DNA of 64,000 nucleotides from positions 372,001 through 436,000 of the forward strand of contig NZ_VZPV01000001.1 in the NCBI RefSeq assembly GCF_008801405.1, read 5' to 3'. The notes under the pieces were generated by a model. It ran no database searches. It was not told the DNA's origin and saw only the letters and a program-made list of their open reading frames with translations. Every line of letters begins with the position of its first letter. Within the stretch, counting starts at the first letter, position 1. Both the position numbers and the translations under genes were made by a program. Positions 42,813 to 51,553 of the stretch are shown piece by piece. The DNA comes from Ralstonia insidiosa. GTDB lineage: Bacteria; Pseudomonadota; Gammaproteobacteria; Burkholderiales; Burkholderiaceae.

Positions 42813-42824
42813 TATCTTAAGATA
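42813..42824. promoter_or_regulatory. Perfect palindrome TATCTTAAGATA upstream of the MFS gene
   Basis: A 12-bp perfect palindrome lies 100 bp before the MFS start, inside the 294-bp interval before the DUF2892 gene. It looks like an operator for a dimeric regulator encoded elsewhere. No regulator gene is next to it. Confidence 0.4.
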
Positions 42825-43007
42825 GTTATCGCAGCCGGCGAAGTCAACCCGAATTTGCGTGACGCGCATACAACGGCGGCCATCATGCGCCTGTCGTACG
42901 GGTGCGGCGCAGATTTTTTTGAGGGGCGCGAATCCGTTCGGGCAAACGGCGCCTCTTAGGGGGCGAGGACTGTCCTCACCTTTCGTCCGACCCCTTTGGA
43001 GAACATC

Positions 43008-43235
43008 ATGTCGTTTCTGAAATCTGCCCTGTATGTGAAGAACGTGCCGAACTGGGAGCGTGCCGTGCGCATCGTACTGGCGCTGGCCGTCGTGGTTGGC
43101 GGGCTGGCCTTGGCGGCTGCGCCCTGGAACTGGTTGCTGGCCGCAGCCGGCGCCGGGTTTGGCCTGACCGGCGTGGTTGGCTTTTGCCCGGCGTGTGCGC
43201 TGGTCGGCCGCCGGCTGCAGCCGCCCAAGCGGTAA
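43008..43235 (+). CDS. DUF2892 (YgaP-like C-terminal) small membrane protein
   Basis: The 75-residue product has two hydrophobic segments and the DUF2892 landmarks KNVPNWERAVRIVLAL near the start and GAGFGLTGVVGFCPACALVGR near the end, with a CPAC pair. Family members are small inner-membrane proteins found beside rhodanese domains. The ATG is preceded by TTGGAGAACATC. A sigma factor gene begins 17 bp later, so both probably form one unit. Confidence 0.78.
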   Translation: MSFLKSALYVKNVPNWERAVRIVLALAVVVGGLALAAAPWNWLLAAAGAGFGLTGVVGFCPACALVGRRLQPPKR

Positions 43236-43252
43236 CCTGCGCGACTGACGCC

Positions 43253-43768
43253 ATGGATCTTGTCCGTCACCAACCGCTGCTCGATGCCGCCCGTGCGGGT
43301 GACGTATCGGCCATTGAGCGCCTGCTGGCCGTGTGTCAGCCCGACATCCGCCGCTATGCGCAGCGCAACTGCCTGATCTCCGACGTGGATGACGCCGTGC
43401 AGGAGAGCCTGCTGGTGTTGTCACGCAAGGTGGGCTCGCTGCGCGCGGCGGCGGCGTTCTCCAGTTGGCTGTTCGCCATCGTGCGCCGCGAGTGTCATCG
43501 CATGGCGCGCAAGGCGCTCTCGACCGATCCGTGGGACGACGACAAGGTGGAAGCGTGGCTCGCGCGCATGCCCGTCGACGACCTGCGGCACGACGTGGCC
43601 GCCGCGCTGGAATCCTTGCCCGCGCACTACCGCGAGATCATCGTGCTGCGCGATCTGAATGAGATGACCATCGGCGAGATTGCCGATCAGCTGAACGAAT
43701 CCCGCGCGGCCGTGAAGAGCCGCCTGCATCGGGCGCGGCAACTCACGCGCGAATACCTGCTCGGCTGA
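43253..43768 (+). CDS. ECF-type RNA polymerase sigma factor
   Basis: The 171-residue product shows region 2 (CQPDIRRYAQRNCLISDVDDAVQESLLVL, about residues 28-56) and region 4 (LPAHYREIIVLRDLNEMTIGEIADQLNESRAAVKSRLHRARQL). It should recruit core polymerase to a small set of promoters. No anti-sigma gene follows; the downstream gene is a LysR regulator on the other strand. It lies 17 bp after a DUF2892 gene. Its frame extends upstream to 43184 in the DUF2892 coding sequence, which is not the likely start. Confidence 0.87.
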   Translation: MDLVRHQPLLDAARAGDVSAIERLLAVCQPDIRRYAQRNCLISDVDDAVQESLLVLSRKVGSLRAAAAFSSWLFAIVRRECHRMARKALSTDPWDDDKVEAWLARMPVDDLRHDVAAALESLPAHYREIIVLRDLNEMTIGEIADQLNESRAAVKSRLHRARQLTREYLLG

Positions 43769-43788
43769 GGCCCCAACCGAACACCGCC

Positions 43789-44685
43789 CTACCGCGCGCG
43801 CATGCCCCACAGCACGTCGAGCACATGCTGCGTGGCGCGTTCGATGTGCCCTGCCCGATGCGCGATGCCAAGCTGGCGCCACAACGCCGGCCGCAGCGGC
43901 CGCATGACGATGCGCGCATCCGGCACCGGCGTGGCCGCTTCGTGCGGCAGCAGCGTGGCGCCGTAGCCCGCTGCCACCAGGCTCTTGATCGCATCGTTGT
44001 AGTTGAGCTGGATGCGCGGCGCGGGGTGATGGCCGTCGGTGGCGAACCATTCCGTCGTCAGCCGTGAGAGCCGTGTGGTGGCGTCGTTGAGGATGAGCGG
44101 CTGCGCTGCCAGCCACGCCGGCGTAACACGCGCCGGGCTTTGCCAGTGTGCTGGGAGAAACGCCATGACCGGGTCGCGCCGCCACGGCTTGATTGCAAGT
44201 TTTGTCCCCTGCGCCGCCACCTGCGATTGCGGCAGCGCCACCAGCCCGATATCGAGCGCACCGTCGGCCAGCCGCGTGAGCGTCTCCTGCGAGGTAAGCA
44301 CCGCCACCTGCACGTCGACGCCCGGATGATCCTGCCGCAGCACCTCCAGCGCCTGCGGCAGCAGATGCGCAATGGCACCAGTGGATGCGCCCAGCCGCAC
44401 CCGCCCGCTTAGGCCCTGCACTTGGCGCTGGATGTCGTCCAGCGCCTGCTCCGCATCCGCCAGCAGGCGGCGCGCGCGTTCCACCATCACCTCCCCGATC
44501 GCTGAGGGGCGCACCTGCCCGCGTTTGCGCGACAGCAGCGGTGCACCCACGCGGCCCTCCAGCTCGGCAATGTGCAGGCTGACCGTGGGCGGCGCCAGGT
44601 GCAACGCGCGTGCGGCATCGGCAAACGAGCCGCGGTCGGCCACCTCCACCAGGGTGCGCAGGCGGTCCAGGCTGATCTCTCTCAT
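43789..44685 (-). CDS. LysR-family regulator divergent from argC
   Basis: The 298-residue product starts MREISLDRLRTLVEVADRGSFADAARALHLAPPTVSLHIAELEGRVG, a classic LysR helix-turn-helix. The effector domain follows. It is divergent from argC with a 134-bp shared region containing the perfect palindrome TTCAGA-3-TCTGAA. It probably controls argC and itself. Its effector is unknown. Confidence 0.9.
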   Translation of the reverse strand: MREISLDRLRTLVEVADRGSFADAARALHLAPPTVSLHIAELEGRVGAPLLSRKRGQVRPSAIGEVMVERARRLLADAEQALDDIQRQVQGLSGRVRLGASTGAIAHLLPQALEVLRQDHPGVDVQVAVLTSQETLTRLADGALDIGLVALPQSQVAAQGTKLAIKPWRRDPVMAFLPAHWQSPARVTPAWLAAQPLILNDATTRLSRLTTEWFATDGHHPAPRIQLNYNDAIKSLVAAGYGATLLPHEAATPVPDARIVMRPLRPALWRQLGIAHRAGHIERATQHVLDVLWGMRAR

Positions 44686-44698
44686 GGCGGGCTTCCAG

Positions 44699-44713
44699 TT
44701 CAGAAAATCTGAA
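44699..44713. promoter_or_regulatory. Palindromic LysR-type site before argC
   Basis: TTCAGA (44699-44704), AAA, TCTGAA (44708-44713) form a perfect 6-3-6 inverted repeat, 14 bp from the LysR start and 107 bp from the argC ATG. It is the best operator candidate in this intergenic region. Confidence 0.45.
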
Positions 44714-44819
44714 GATGAGCGTTATGAAATTCAACTTTTCACATCTCGGGCATGCCGTGAAGATAGCGACTCCCGCATCGTTTTGCACGCACCGTATTTT
44801 TGTACTGGAGGACACCGGC

Positions 44820-45740
44820 ATGGCTGCACCCCTGATCTTCATCGATGGCGACCAAGGCACCACGGGCCTGCAGATCCATGAGCACCTGCGTGGCCGCACC
44901 GATCTGCAACTGCTGACATTGCCGGCAGACGCCCGCAAAGATGCGCAACGCCGTGCCGAGGCCATCAACGCCTGCGATATCGCCATCCTGTGCCTGCCGG
45001 ATGCGGCCGCGCGCGAAGCGGTGGCGTCCATCGTCAACCCGGATGTGCGCGTGATCGACGCCAGCTCCGCACATCGCACCACGCCGGGCTGGACGTATGG
45101 CTTTCCGGAGATGAGCGCGGGGCAAGCGCAGCGTGTTGCAGTCGCATCACGCGTGACGAACCCGGGCTGCTACCCGACCGGAGCGATTGGATTGCTGCGC
45201 CCGCTGGTGCAAGTGGGCCTGGTGCCAAAGGACTACCCGATCAGCATCCACGCCGTGTCGGGTTACTCCGGCGGTGGGCGTGCGGCGGTGCAAGCCTACG
45301 AAGGCCCCGAGGCCGCCAACGCGTTGCCGTTCCAGGTGTACGGGCTTGGCCTAGCGCACAAGCACACGCCGGAGATCCAGCAGCATGCCGGACTCTCGCA
45401 GCGGCCGATGTTCGTGCCCGCGTATGGCGCGTATCGCCAGGGCATTGTGCTGACGGTGCCGCTGGAATTGCGCCTGCTGGCGCCGGGCGTTGATGCCGTC
45501 CGGCTGCATGCGTGTCTGGCCGGCCACTACGCAGGGGCACAGCATGTGGAGGTGATGCCGCTGCAGGTGTCGTCTGCATTGCCGCATCTGGACCCGCAGG
45601 CACTCAACGGCACCAACGACATGCGCCTGGGCGTGTTCAGCAACGACCACGGCCAGGTCCTGCTGGCGGCGGTGTTCGACAACCTGGGCAAAGGTGCCTC
45701 AGGTGCGGCGGTGCAGAACCTGGGGCTGATGCTGGCCTGA
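44820..45740 (+). CDS. argC: N-acetyl-gamma-glutamyl-phosphate reductase, type 2
   Basis: The 306-residue product catalyses the NADPH-dependent reduction of N-acetylglutamyl-phosphate in arginine biosynthesis. IFIDGDQGTTGLQIHEHL holds the NADP-binding start, and NPGCYPTGAIGL holds the catalytic Cys 117. HAVSGYSGGGR and the HTPEIQQH segment follow. The length is that of the short (type 2) form. It is not near other arg genes; it is divergent from a LysR regulator. ATG 44820 has the sequence GGAGGACACCGGC before it. Confidence 0.92.
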   Translation: MAAPLIFIDGDQGTTGLQIHEHLRGRTDLQLLTLPADARKDAQRRAEAINACDIAILCLPDAAAREAVASIVNPDVRVIDASSAHRTTPGWTYGFPEMSAGQAQRVAVASRVTNPGCYPTGAIGLLRPLVQVGLVPKDYPISIHAVSGYSGGGRAAVQAYEGPEAANALPFQVYGLGLAHKHTPEIQQHAGLSQRPMFVPAYGAYRQGIVLTVPLELRLLAPGVDAVRLHACLAGHYAGAQHVEVMPLQVSSALPHLDPQALNGTNDMRLGVFSNDHGQVLLAAVFDNLGKGASGAAVQNLGLMLA

Positions 45741-45899
45741 ATCTGAGGCGTGCTGACGCCGGCAGGTAGTGGGAAATCGAATGAATGGCATCGCAACATT
45801 TAATTGGTCGATTGTTGGCGACTTCGCTATCGTCAACGCCGCCCGCGTACGGAACTGAACCGTGTCATGCGCCGGGACCAACCCATTGCTGGATGCTTT

Positions 45900-46736
<837 letters not shown>

Positions 46737-46754
46737 TCGCAGCGCAGGTCAGAC

Positions 46755-46790
46755 GAAAAAGCCCGTCGGTATATGCCGGCGGGCTTTTTC
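46755..46790. terminator. Bidirectional terminator between allE and tam
   Basis: GAAAAAGCCCG and CGGGCTTTTTC form a long inverted repeat with an imperfect inner stem. The A-run and T-run on each side make it work for both convergent genes. Confidence 0.85.
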
Positions 46791-46806
46791 ATTGGGGCCG
46801 CAATAC

Positions 46807-47589
46807 CTACTTGCGCGTCGCCACGATGAACAGGCGCGGGAACGGCAAGAGCACTGTGCCGTCGTCCTGTGCCGGATATGCCTGTGCGATCGCATCACGG
46901 TAGCGCGTGAGGAATGTGCCGCGTTCGTCATCGTTCAACTCGGCTAGAAACGGCCGAAGCCCCGTGCCCTTCAACCACTCGACCACCGCATCCGCGCCAC
47001 CACCCAGTGGGTGGTAGTACGTGGTGCGCCACACATCCACGCGTGCGCACAGCGGTGACAGCATTGCGTAGTAACGGCGCGGGTCGAACCGCTCGGTCCG
47101 CTCCACCCCTTTGAGCTTCGCTGCCCACGGGCCGGCAACGGCCACCTCGCGCATCAGCCGGTGGGTGGGTTCGTCCAGGTTGTCGGGCATCTGCACTGCC
47201 AGATGGCCGCCTTGCGTCAGCTTGCCGATCAGCTTCGGAAGCAGCGTGTCGTGCGCGGGCAGCCACTGCAGCACGGCGTTCGCGAGAATCAGGTCGACCG
47301 CACCGGGTTCATCCCACGTGGCAATGTCGGCGATGTCAAAGCGCACATCAGGCAGGCGCTTGCGTGCGGCGTCGATCATGTCAGCCGAGGAGTCGATCCC
47401 GTGGATGGCCGCACCGGGTGCCCGTGCCATCAGGGCCTCGGTCGAGTTGCCTGGGCCACAGCCGATGTCGACGGCACTGTGGATGGGCGTTTGCGGCACG
47501 GCCGCCAACAAGTCCCGGGCGGGCCGTGTGCGCTCTTCTTCAAACTGAACGTATTGGTTTGCGCTCCAATCGTGTGGTGTCGTCATCAC
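46807..47589 (-). CDS. tam: Trans-aconitate 2-methyltransferase
   Basis: The 260-residue product has the SAM-binding motif VDIGCGPGNST at about residues 40-50, and matches Tam from the N-terminus (DWSANQYVQFEEERTRPARDLLAAV) to VQMPDNLDEPTHRLMREVA and RYRDAIAQAYP. Tam methylates trans-aconitate, a toxic by-product of the citric-acid cycle. It is divergent from a LysR regulator that begins 98 bp upstream, and convergent with allE. Confidence 0.9.
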   Translation of the reverse strand: MMTTPHDWSANQYVQFEEERTRPARDLLAAVPQTPIHSAVDIGCGPGNSTEALMARAPGAAIHGIDSSADMIDAARKRLPDVRFDIADIATWDEPGAVDLILANAVLQWLPAHDTLLPKLIGKLTQGGHLAVQMPDNLDEPTHRLMREVAVAGPWAAKLKGVERTERFDPRRYYAMLSPLCARVDVWRTTYYHPLGGGADAVVEWLKGTGLRPFLAELNDDERGTFLTRYRDAIAQAYPAQDDGTVLLPFPRLFIVATRK

Positions 47590-47653
47590 GGTTCTCCTTG
47601 CCAGGGTTGCGATCGATTGGCGGCATTCTGTGGTTTCCCGCTGGATCAGTAAA

Positions 47654-47680
47654 ATGAATTCATTGTTCTCATTGATTCAT
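47654..47680. promoter_or_regulatory. Inverted repeat between tam and the LysR gene
   Basis: ATGAAT (47654-47659) and ATTCAT (47675-47680) are separated by 15 bp. The site is 8 bp before the LysR ATG, in the shared promoter region, and could be the LysR binding site. Confidence 0.35.
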
Positions 47681-47687
47681 TTATCTA

Positions 47688-48587
47688 ATGAAGATCGATA
47701 CGCTCGGTGTGCAGGCATTCGTGGCGATTGCGGAGTGCGGCAGCTTTACGCAGGCCGCCGACACGCTCCACGTGACGCAGACGGCGATCACGCAACGGCT
47801 ACGCAAGTTGGAAGCGTTTCTGGGCGTTGCGTTGGTCGAGCGCACGACGCGTCGCACAGAACTGACGGAAATCGGCCGGCGCTTTCTACCGCAGGCGCGC
47901 CGGCTGCTGAACGAGTTGTCCGATGCGCTGACGGAAATTCGCGAGACCGGCCTGAGCCAGCGTGGTGACATCACGATCGCCTGCGTGCCGACGGTGGGTG
48001 TGCAGTATCTGCCGCGCATCCTGCGGGCGTTCTCCTCGCACCGGCCGCACGATCGCGTGAAGATTCTCGATCACGCCTCTGCATCGGTGCTGCAGGCGGT
48101 GCTGCGGCGCGAGGCGGAGTTCGGCATCAGCATTGCGGGCGATCAACACCCTGAACTCACCAGCGTGCCGCTTACGAGCGACCCTTACGTGCTGATCTGC
48201 CGCGACGATCATCCGCTCGCCAAGCGACGCCGCATCCGCTGGGAGGCACTGCAACCGCATCCGCTGATCTTTGCCGGCGAGGTGAGCGGCAACCGCAGCC
48301 TGCTTGAGGGCGCGCTCAAGAGCAGCGGTGTGATGCTGCATTCGTTCTATGAAGTCCAGCGCAGTTCGACAGCGCTCGGGCTTGTGGCCGAAGGACTGGG
48401 TGCGGCAGTGGTGCCGCGGCTCGCGATCCAGAAGAACGCGTACCCGATGATTCGGACGATTGAGCTGGTCGAGCCGCAGGTGTCGCGCACGCTGGTGCTC
48501 GTGACGCGCAGGGCGGCGCAGTTGTCGCCGGCGGCGCGTGCGCTCTACGAGATGATCGTCGAGGAAGGCGCGACGCTGGCGCGTTGA
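47688..48587 (+). CDS. LysR-family regulator divergent from tam
   Basis: The 299-residue product starts MKIDTLGVQAFVAIAECGSFTQAADTLHVTQTAITQRLRKLE, a LysR helix-turn-helix. The effector domain has the usual length. No clear ribosome-binding site precedes ATG 47688. It likely regulates the divergent tam gene; the effector is unknown. It converges with the YTQG-repeat gene. Confidence 0.9.
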   Translation: MKIDTLGVQAFVAIAECGSFTQAADTLHVTQTAITQRLRKLEAFLGVALVERTTRRTELTEIGRRFLPQARRLLNELSDALTEIRETGLSQRGDITIACVPTVGVQYLPRILRAFSSHRPHDRVKILDHASASVLQAVLRREAEFGISIAGDQHPELTSVPLTSDPYVLICRDDHPLAKRRRIRWEALQPHPLIFAGEVSGNRSLLEGALKSSGVMLHSFYEVQRSSTALGLVAEGLGAAVVPRLAIQKNAYPMIRTIELVEPQVSRTLVLVTRRAAQLSPAARALYEMIVEEGATLAR

Positions 48588-48651
48588 TCTGCGATGACGA
48601 ATGAGAAGGGCCACCGGCATGGGTGTGCCCTTCCTACGTCGGCAGCACGGC

Positions 48652-49023
48652 TCATGCGCGTGCGCCTTGCGGGGTGCTGGGGTAGGTGGAATCGCGGTTC
48701 CATGCAAGCGCGTCCTGTGTGCCGGCGCGCTGCTGGTCGGCGCCTTGCGCGTACGGATCGAAGCGGTCGCGCCTCCACGACAGATAGCCGTAGGTATCGG
48801 CCTTGCGATCTGCGCCTTGCGTGAACGGATCCGCCTTGTCCTGCTTGTTCCCTTGTGTGTAGGCATCCACCTTGTCCAGGCGGCTCTGTCCTTGGGTATA
48901 GGGGTCGAAGCTGCGGGCGGCTGCAGCGGGTTGCGCCGCAAACAGGGCGGCGGAGGCCGTCAGCGTGGCCAGCAAGGCGAGTGACAGACGGCGGGTGCGT
49001 GCGAAGGAACGGGTGGTGTGCAT
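48652..49023 (-). CDS. Secreted protein with D-[PA]-[YF]-[TA]-Q-G repeats
   Basis: The 123-residue product has a basic start and hydrophobic signal (residues 1 to about 36, ending PAAAA), followed by an unusual repeat array: DPYTQGQ (40-46), DAYTQGN (53-59), DPFTQGA (65-71), DTYGYLS (76-82) and DPYAQGA (89-95). Unit spacing is 11-13 residues. No Cys and no recognised domain. The protein is probably periplasmic or secreted. The ATG follows TGAGGAGTTCACC, a good ribosome-binding site. I do not know a function. Confidence 0.65.
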   Translation of the reverse strand: MHTTRSFARTRRLSLALLATLTASAALFAAQPAAAARSFDPYTQGQSRLDKVDAYTQGNKQDKADPFTQGADRKADTYGYLSWRRDRFDPYAQGADQQRAGTQDALAWNRDSTYPSTPQGARA

Positions 49024-49253
49024 GGTGAACTCCTCATGATTGAGCGTGCGCCATCTGTGGATGGCAGTCTGACGGATCGTTACCGGATGGCATCGACCTC
49101 CCCTGTTGGTCGCGGCATCAGAGCAAACCTGACACGGCCTGCACGAGAAATCTTTTGCACCAACCGGTATGCACAGATACGCAGGCCATGCCGCAGTGGA
49201 TGCAGCATCGGTCAAACGTGCGCGCAACCCCACACGCGCCCCACACGCGGCGC

Positions 49254-50375
49254 TCACGTCAACTGCATCACCCCTTGCACACCCTGCCAGCCCACGTACA
49301 GGCCAACAAGCGCGATCAGCCCGCCCGAGAAGTAGGGCGCCTTGCGCGCGAACTCACCAAAACCGCTCCAGCGCCGTGACACGTGCTTCACGCTCAGCGC
49401 CGCGAGCGCGCCCGAGGCGACCATCGTCAACGCCAGGCCGATGCTGAAGCACAGCACCAGTGCCGCGCCCAGGGTGACCTTCTTGAGCTGCAGGCACAGC
49501 AGCAACACTGTGATGGATGCCGGGCATGGCACCAGCCCGCCGGTCAGGCCGAACACGATGATCTGGCCGGTGGTCACCTCGCGGTTGGCGAAGCGGCGGC
49601 GAATATCGTTGGCGTGCGCGCGTTCATGCGCATCTTCGTAGCCACCGGAAGACACGTCCAGCCCGCCGTGGTCATGTGCAGCATGTGCGTGGTCATGCTC
49701 CACGAAGTCGACGTCATAGTCATGCCGATGGTGCGCGTGCCCGAGTGACAGGCGGGCCGTGAAAGCATGCGGCTCGGGAATGGTCTGCTCTGATTCGAGA
49801 AAGCCATTGCGCTGCACGAAGCTGAAGGTTTGTCGGCTGCCGTCTGGTCGCTCGGTTACCACCTCCACCTGGTCGGCCGACCATGCGTGGCCATGCGTGC
49901 TTTCGCGCACCAGCCGGAAGCGCGGCGGTACACCGTCTTCAAACACTTCCAGCCGGACCAAGCCGTGGCCGGTGTCGATGCGTTTGACCTCGTCATGGTC
50001 GTGATCATGATCGTGGTGATGGTCATGCGATGCGCGGGTGCTGCGCCACGTGCGCCACATCATCCACCCCGCCACCGCAACGATCAGCACAGCGGAGGCC
50101 ACCTGGAAGTACGGCTCCGTCGTCTCCGGATTCCAGTTGCGGCCAAAGTACAGCCCCGCCATGGCCACCGCCCACACCACCGCCGTGTGCGAAACCGTAG
50201 CCGACAGCCCCAGCAGCACCGCTTGCGAGAGCGTGCCCCGGATGGCAACGATGAACGCCGCCATCATCGTCTTGGAGTGCCCCGGCTCCAGGCCATGCAA
50301 TGCGCCCAGCAGGATGGCGCTGGGGACGAACAGCCAGGCATTGCCTTGCTGCAACAGGGTGGCAAACGCGGTCAT
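49254..50375 (-). CDS. rcnA: RcnA nickel/cobalt efflux protein
   Basis: The 373-residue product has six or seven hydrophobic helices and long His/Asp-rich loops: SHDHHHDHDHDHDE near residue 115 and HAHHRHDYDVD/HDHAHAAHDHGG near 215-240. LGALHGLEPGHSKTMMAAFIVAIRGT near the start and GLTGGLVPCPASITVLL are RcnA landmarks. It exports Ni(II) and Co(II) across the inner membrane. It is divergent from the rcnR repressor across an intact operator. The first segment of the protein is hydrophobic and may be a signal-anchor. Confidence 0.94.
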   Translation of the reverse strand: MTAFATLLQQGNAWLFVPSAILLGALHGLEPGHSKTMMAAFIVAIRGTLSQAVLLGLSATVSHTAVVWAVAMAGLYFGRNWNPETTEPYFQVASAVLIVAVAGWMMWRTWRSTRASHDHHHDHDHDHDEVKRIDTGHGLVRLEVFEDGVPPRFRLVRESTHGHAWSADQVEVVTERPDGSRQTFSFVQRNGFLESEQTIPEPHAFTARLSLGHAHHRHDYDVDFVEHDHAHAAHDHGGLDVSSGGYEDAHERAHANDIRRRFANREVTTGQIIVFGLTGGLVPCPASITVLLLCLQLKKVTLGAALVLCFSIGLALTMVASGALAALSVKHVSRRWSGFGEFARKAPYFSGGLIALVGLYVGWQGVQGVMQLT

Positions 50376-50413
50376 GGAGAGGTAGCCAATGGTGATCTCA
50401 GGTGGGCGAACTA

Positions 50414-50428
50414 TACTCCCCCCTAGTA
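50414..50428. promoter_or_regulatory. RcnR operator TACT-C6-T-AGTA
   Basis: TACT (50414-50417), six C (50418-50423), T, AGTA (50425-50428) match the known RcnR operator on the reverse strand (TACT-N-G6-AGTA form). Flanking TA dinucleotides on each side extend the dyad. It lies 39 bp from the rcnA start and 50 bp from the rcnR start, so it can control both. Confidence 0.85.
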
Positions 50429-50477
50429 TATTGATGCTACCCTTTCTCGTCCTTCACCCACCTCAATCTTCCGACTC

Positions 50478-50750
50478 ATGGCCCATACCATCCGCGACAA
50501 AGCCAAGCTGCTGGCGCGTGTGCGGCGCATCCAGGGGCAGGCGACCGCGCTGGAAAAACAACTCGGTGAAGAGGGGGATTGCACGGCCATCCTGCAGCAG
50601 ATCGCAGCCATTCGCGGCGCGGTCAACGGGCTGATGGCGGCGGTTCTCGAAGGCCACCTGATGGATCACGTGGTCAAGGAGCCCACCGAGGCGCAGCGTC
50701 ACGAGGACTTCGACGCCGTGATGCAGGTGATCAAGTCGTATCTGAAGTAA
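50478..50750 (+). CDS. rcnR: RcnR nickel/cobalt-responsive repressor
   Basis: The 90-residue product belongs to the CsoR/RcnR family. The Ni/Co ligands of RcnR are kept: His 3, Cys 35, His 60 and His 64, in HTIRDK, GDCTAIL and EGHLMDH. RcnR represses rcnA until Ni or Co binds. It is divergent from rcnA across the TACT-C6-T-AGTA operator. No ribosome-binding site is strong (TTCCGACTC before ATG). Confidence 0.93.
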   Translation: MAHTIRDKAKLLARVRRIQGQATALEKQLGEEGDCTAILQQIAAIRGAVNGLMAAVLEGHLMDHVVKEPTEAQRHEDFDAVMQVIKSYLK

Positions 50751-50788
50751 AAAGACGGCGCTTGCCCGTTTCCTTCCCCTTCCTTCCC

Positions 50789-51190
50789 ATGACAACGCAA
50801 GCTGAACGCAACCTCCAGCACGCGCACGCTCTGCTCGACTGGAACCGTGCGCATTTGCGCCACGACACGGTGCTGACCGAGGCGGTCATCGCTGAACGCT
50901 TTGCGCCGCAGTTCACCGTGTTCGCAAACGGTCGGCACTACGATGCCAACTACGCGAACTACAAGACGTTTCTTGATGGCTTCAAGCACGCCATCGCCTC
51001 GATCGACTACAAGGTGACGCAGACCGTAGCGGACGCCGCAGGCGTGGTGCTCGGCATGCGCGCATCGGTCACGCGCACCCACGGTGCAGTCGACCAGTTC
51101 GAGGCCATGCTGCTGCTGCGCTTTGACGATGCCGGCAAGGTCAGCCTGTGGCACGAGGTGTATCTGCAGTCCCCACACGCGGCGGGCTGA
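50789..51190 (+). CDS. SnoaL/NTF2-like domain protein (hypothetical)
   Basis: The 133-residue product starts MTTQAERNLQHAHALLDWNRAHLRHDTVLTEAVIAERFAPQFTVFANGRHYDANYANYKTFLDGFK, with the alpha-beta pattern of the NTF2/SnoaL cone fold. Related proteins are enzymes of ring modification or simple binding domains. It lies 38 bp after rcnR, but no link to metal handling is evident. No strong ribosome-binding site is seen. Confidence 0.6.
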   Translation: MTTQAERNLQHAHALLDWNRAHLRHDTVLTEAVIAERFAPQFTVFANGRHYDANYANYKTFLDGFKHAIASIDYKVTQTVADAAGVVLGMRASVTRTHGAVDQFEAMLLLRFDDAGKVSLWHEVYLQSPHAAG

Positions 51191-51553
51191 CTTTGCGCGA
51201 AGGCCGCGTGTCACTTGCGCGGTGCGGCCAACCTCGCTAACCTGCTGCATCGCCTTCGGCAAATTCTGATTCTTCGTATCCATGTCCCGACTTCACGCCA
51301 CCTTCCTCGCCGCCGGCCGTCGTGCCCGCGTGGATGACGTGTGCGTGCAGCCTGGGCCCTTCCCTCCGCTTTCCCCACCTGCGGCCCCTCCGGGCCACGG
51401 CATGGTCGGCGCTCCGCCGCCGTGCCTGTTCGCTCGCGGCTGACCTTCAGCCGCTTCGTTTCCGGTTGACCTGATCCAGGCTCGGGCTTGAACCCGACGC
51501 AGGCGCATGCCTGCGCGCCGGAATTCGACATTCCTTTTCGACAGGTGAGTGGT
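51191..51553. other. 363-bp region before the EamA gene, with a possible leader ORF
   Basis: A 53-codon open frame runs from ATG 51282 to TGA 51443, with many Pro codons and a PPP motif near its end, but no ribosome-binding site is visible. Downstream lie short inverted repeats around CGGGCTTGAACCCG (51484-51497) and AGGCGCATGCCT. This could be a transcribed leader or attenuator of the EamA gene, or noncoding filler. I see nothing that settles it. Confidence 0.35.
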
